Assembly: GCF_000337835.1 (NCBI RefSeq)
Contig: NZ_AOLM01000023.1
Coordinates: 1 to 64,000, forward strand
DNA length: 64,000 nucleotides
Direction of reading: 5' to 3'
Origin: Haloferax sulfurifontis ATCC BAA-897
GTDB lineage: Archaea > Halobacteriota > Halobacteria > Halobacteriales > Haloferacaceae
Part shown: positions 61,624-64,000 of the stretch, piece by piece
How the letters are laid out: every line of letters begins with the position of its first letter
How positions within the stretch are numbered: the stretch's first letter is position 1
Notes under the pieces: model-generated
Seen by the model: only the letters and a program-made list of their open reading frames with translations
Databases searched by the model: none
Told to the model about the DNA's origin: nothing
Translations under genes and position numbers: made by a program

Positions 61624-62232
61624 TCAGGCGAGTCGCGCGAACGCGAGCGACCCGCTCGTGTTCTTGATGTAGACGCGGACGGTCTGTCCTTCCTGCGCGC
61701 CGGGCACGAAGATAGTGTACTTCCCGCGCTGGGCGACGCCGTCGCCCTTGCGGCCGGTCCCGGTGATTTCGACCTCGTAGGTCCGACCCTCTTCGACGGC
61801 CTCGCGCTGGCGCTTGTTGCTCACGCTGGAGCGCTTCTGGACCGGGCGGAAGGCACCACAGGCCTCACAGCGGAGCATGTCGACGCCGTCCTCGGTGACG
61901 AGGCGGGTGTCCGGCAGGCCGCACTCCGAGCAGATGACGTACTCCTCGACGTAGCCGTCGATGGCCTCCTCGAAGTCGTTGATGGAAAACGACCCGCTGT
62001 AGCGGGCGCGGTCGCCTTCCAGCTGACCGCTCGTCCCGAGCGTGCGCTGGATGGCGCTGTGGAGGTGCGCGGGCGTCCGCGAGAGCGCGTCCGCGATCTC
62101 CCCGAGGTTGGTGAGGCGGGTGAACGCGCCGTCGGTCTCGCCGGACGGGTCCGGCACCGTGAGACGTTCCTGTTCGACGTTTCGTTCCGGTAGGACGTTG
62201 AGCGCTCGGTCGAGCGCAGTCTGATACTCCAT
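61624..62232 (-). CDS. Translation initiation factor aIF2 subunit beta, with TRAM domain
   Basis: 202 residues from the ATG at 62232. N-terminal helix, aIF2-beta core with SINDFEEAIDGYVEEYVICSECG, zinc site C-x-x-C ... C-x-x-C (CSECG; CEACG), and a C-terminal TRAM domain (about 145-202) with TYEVEITGTGRKGDGVAQRGKYTIFVPGA. Beta-subunits usually end after the zinc ribbon; the TRAM extension is a haloarchaeal variant and may bind RNA. It helps deliver initiator tRNA. Confidence 0.9.
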   Translation of the reverse strand: MEYQTALDRALNVLPERNVEQERLTVPDPSGETDGAFTRLTNLGEIADALSRTPAHLHSAIQRTLGTSGQLEGDRARYSGSFSINDFEEAIDGYVEEYVICSECGLPDTRLVTEDGVDMLRCEACGAFRPVQKRSSVSNKRQREAVEEGRTYEVEITGTGRKGDGVAQRGKYTIFVPGAQEGQTVRVYIKNTSGSLAFARLA

Positions 62233-62370
62233 AGGGGTTCGAGTGTCTGGCGACGTATAGCCGTTCCGTGACCGTCTTTGCCGCGGCACCGGCGCGCCGA
62301 CTTCGTTTCAGTATCTCCGCCGACGGAACCGAGCGCCACGCCTTCGGAGCTAGCTCTCTAACGACTCGTC

Positions 62371-62589
62371 ATGGGCTACACGTGGCAGTACTACGACCTC
62401 GTACTCCTCGGTATCCTCGGGAGCCTCCTCGCCGGCGTCGTCGTCGGTCGAGTCACCCCGATGGAGCCGCAGGCGACGCTCGTCGGCTTCAGCGCCCTCG
62501 CCGCGGTCGTGATGGCGCACGGCCTGTTCGTCAACGGCCCCGTGGACGAGCCGGCCGACCTCGCCGACGAGGTCGAGACGCTGAACTGA
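62371..62589 (+). CDS. Small two-helix membrane protein
   Basis: 72 residues. MGYTWQYYDLVLLGILGSLLAG and a second helix (about 33-52), then an acidic tail (ADLADEVETLN). A short, conserved-looking haloarchaeal type, possibly DUF7470. The ATG is about 25 bp after a CTAACG element. Function unknown. Confidence 0.75.
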   Translation: MGYTWQYYDLVLLGILGSLLAGVVVGRVTPMEPQATLVGFSALAAVVMAHGLFVNGPVDEPADLADEVETLN

Positions 62590-62659
62590 GCCGGGCGACT
62601 CGGCGACCGACTGCCTGCCGTGGCCGCCTCCTCACTCGCCGTCGGTCGCTGTCACTTCC

Positions 62660-63379
62660 TCACTCGCCGTCGACGACGCGGTTCGTGAGCGTGCCGACGC
62701 CCTCGTACCAGATCTCCACGTCGTCGCCGGGTTCGACCAGTCCGGGGTTCGCGGGACTGCCGAACGAAATCACGTCGCCCGGCTGGAAGGTGTAGCGCTC
62801 CGAGAGGAACGAGACCACTTCGGCGGGCGAAAAGAGCATCCGCTCGGTGTTGGCTTCCTGCCGGAGTTCGCCGCCGACGTGGGTCGTCATGTCGATGTTC
62901 GACGGCTCCACGTCGGTCTCTATCCACGGGCCGAGCGGCCCGGAGCCGTCGAACGCTTTTCGAGCCGTTCGGCCGGGCTGGTCGAGCGCGTCGAGGTCGT
63001 TGAGAATCGTGTAGCCGCGGACCACGTCGCCCACGTCGGCCTCGGACACGTCCGAGCACTCGCGGTCAATGACGGCCGCGAGTTCGCCGGCGTAGGTCAG
63101 TTCGTCGGTCCAGTCGGGGTACTCGATGTCCGCGCCGGGCTCGAGCACCGACACCGGCGGCTTGATGAACCAGTCGGGCTGGTCGGGGATGTCGTAGTCC
63201 ATCTGGTCGACCGTCGCCGCGTAGTTCCGGCCCACGCAGTAGAGCGCGGTCGGCTCGCAGGGCGCGAGCAGTTCGGCGTCGACGCCGACTTCGTACTCCT
63301 CGCCGTCGGCCGTCACGACGCCGTCGTCGTACCGGCCCGAGACCGCTCCGTCGTCGGTTCGAATCCGTGCCAGTCGCAT
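62660..63379 (-). CDS. Fumarylacetoacetate hydrolase family protein
   Basis: 239 residues. FAH fold with LYCVGRNYAATVDQ, FIKPPVSVLEPGADIEYP, and ILNDLDALDQP. The metal-binding E-x-E motif reads TYAGELAAVI: the first Glu is Ala, while the second Glu and the later Asp remain. Members act as hydratases, isomerases or decarboxylases on diketo acids. The change may alter metal binding. The start ATG at 63379 is preceded by a short promoter. Confidence 0.87.
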   Translation of the reverse strand: MRLARIRTDDGAVSGRYDDGVVTADGEEYEVGVDAELLAPCEPTALYCVGRNYAATVDQMDYDIPDQPDWFIKPPVSVLEPGADIEYPDWTDELTYAGELAAVIDRECSDVSEADVGDVVRGYTILNDLDALDQPGRTARKAFDGSGPLGPWIETDVEPSNIDMTTHVGGELRQEANTERMLFSPAEVVSFLSERYTFQPGDVISFGSPANPGLVEPGDDVEIWYEGVGTLTNRVVDGE

Positions 63380-63488
63380 TACTCGCCCCTGCGTCGGCCA
63401 CTCACTTCAAGCGACGTGTCTCCGCAAGCGACTGCGGGCAGGAAAGCGAACGCGGAGAGTACGAACACGCGCGGGCCGCCGACGCGAC

Positions 63489-63710
63489 TCAGTCGGACGC
63501 GGACTCCCGGTTCATCCGGGGCATCGACCGGTTCTCGCGGTCGACGAGGTTGTGGATTCGCTCGGTTCGCGTCGATTCGAACTGGCGCTGACACCGGGCG
63601 ACGCCCGACGCGGAGTCGGCGCGGTCGGGGGTGGTGGTCTCGCTGTCGGCGGGCTGTTCACGGGCTGTTCGCAGGGTCGGTTCGTAGGTCGGGGTGGCGT
63701 TTGTGCTCAC
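63489..63710 (-). CDS. Small hypothetical protein
   Basis: 73 residues with a GTG start at 63710. Polar, rich in Thr, Arg, Ser, with RCQRQFESTRTERIHNLVDREN in its second half. An AT-rich promoter (AATATTTATTATAGATT on the reading strand, about 63813-63829) lies roughly 100 bp upstream. No family recognised; it is plausible but weakly supported. Confidence 0.4.
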   Translation of the reverse strand: MSTNATPTYEPTLRTAREQPADSETTTPDRADSASGVARCQRQFESTRTERIHNLVDRENRSMPRMNRESASD

Positions 63711-63893
63711 GATTTCGGGATGAGTTCGGGTCGGTCGGACGGCTGTGCGGCGACGAGAAGAGTTAGCGACGTACGCGTACGACCGACATTGTTGTACCCG
63801 GCAGTACAGGCCAATCTATAATAAATATTCATGTTCGAACAGCGGGCGCGTTCTCACCACTGCGAACCGTCCGACGCGTCCGGAGACGCGCGT

Positions 63894-64000
63894 TCACTCC
63901 CGCGAGTCGTACTCCTGATAGATGATGTGGCCGCAGGACTTGCAGTGGGAGGCGTCGGCGTCGTGGTAGGCCAGCCCGCAGTTCTGGCAGGTGACGTTGA
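63894..64000 (-). CDS. Zinc-ribbon protein, C-terminal part (partial)
   Basis: Stop TGA at 63894-63896 on the minus strand. The frame is open to the window edge. The 34 visible residues hold two CxxC motifs, CQNCGLAYHD and CKSCGH, then IIYQEYDSRE at the end. This is a four-cysteine zinc ribbon. The start lies outside the window. Confidence 0.75.
   Translation of the reverse strand, partial: NVTCQNCGLAYHDADASHCKSCGHIIYQEYDSRE

Noticed and set aside
63379-63594. 71-residue minus-strand frame near the FAH gene
   Set aside because: It overlaps the FAH promoter and the 63489-63710 frame, with Arg/Pro-rich content typical of a shadow.
1-64000. CRISPR array, insertion sequences, integrase or prophage genes
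   Set aside because: No regular 25-40 bp repeat with spacers, no transposase or integrase motif and no target duplications were seen.

Overview
The window is high-GC chromosomal DNA of a haloarchaeon and is most like the genus Haloferax. The inferred proteins are strongly acidic. Most genes are leaderless or nearly so, with AT-rich TATA-like islands just before the start. The content is typical of the genus: rdfA beside an archaea-specific SMC-related gene, samp3, the tubulin-like cetZ, F420 (cofG/cofH/cofC) genes, HalOD1, siroheme decarboxylase, RaSEA and haloarchaeal DUF proteins. I found no rRNA, IS element, integrase or CRISPR array. There is one tRNA (Leu, anticodon TAA). The region reads as stable chromosome, not an island.

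Layout: 1-132 is a gene tail. 193-1200 is a DUF1616 membrane protein. 1392-4666 is the rdfA / SMC-related / HalOD1 cell-shape neighbourhood. 4943-5917 is the samp3 operon with two unknown proteins. 5984-7018 is azlCD. 7076-7792 is a membrane protein. 7850-9781 is an aldehyde ferredoxin oxidoreductase. 9908-13523 holds a lipoprotein, a DICT-domain protein, RaSEA and a 38-residue microprotein. 13641-18735 holds purine genes (purQ, purS, purU, purC) interleaved with a GntP permease. 18874-22413 holds a sirtuin, a sensor kinase and a DUF5518 protein. 22523-27326 is the F420 group: cofH, two coupled membrane-hydrolase paralogues, cofG and cofC. 27333-30400 is cetZ with an overlapping membrane protein and an NDUFA9-like protein. 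30537-34885 holds tmk, an E1-alpha subunit and a TrkA flanked by two RAM-domain proteins. 35241-42119 holds two chemotaxis transducers with a TPR protein, tRNA-Leu and a 3Fe-4S ferredoxin between them. 42225-49065 holds a membrane-anchored protein, a cyclophilin, a BASS transporter, an aspartoacylase-like enzyme, TrpD2 and siroheme decarboxylase. 49167-64000 holds a PHP protein, a Rieske protein, a flavoprotein, a HAD-AKR fusion, a KaiC-like ATPase, MsrB, small regulators and membrane proteins, a universal stress protein, an HHH protein, an epimerase, aIF2-beta and an FAH-family protein.

The strongest candidate for something undescribed is the gene at 39567-42119. It is a soluble chemotaxis signalling domain fused directly to a complete UgpB-like solute-binding protein, with no signal peptide and no membrane segment. 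That predicts an intracellular taxis receptor built from a transporter binding protein. Other points worth following are a possible structured RNA at about 35008-35108, a membrane protein whose start lies inside the end of cetZ, two unknown proteins in the samp3 operon, a HalOD1 gene without a normal start codon, a Rieske protein with a large uncharacterised helical domain, and a PHP protein ending in four 11-residue repeats.
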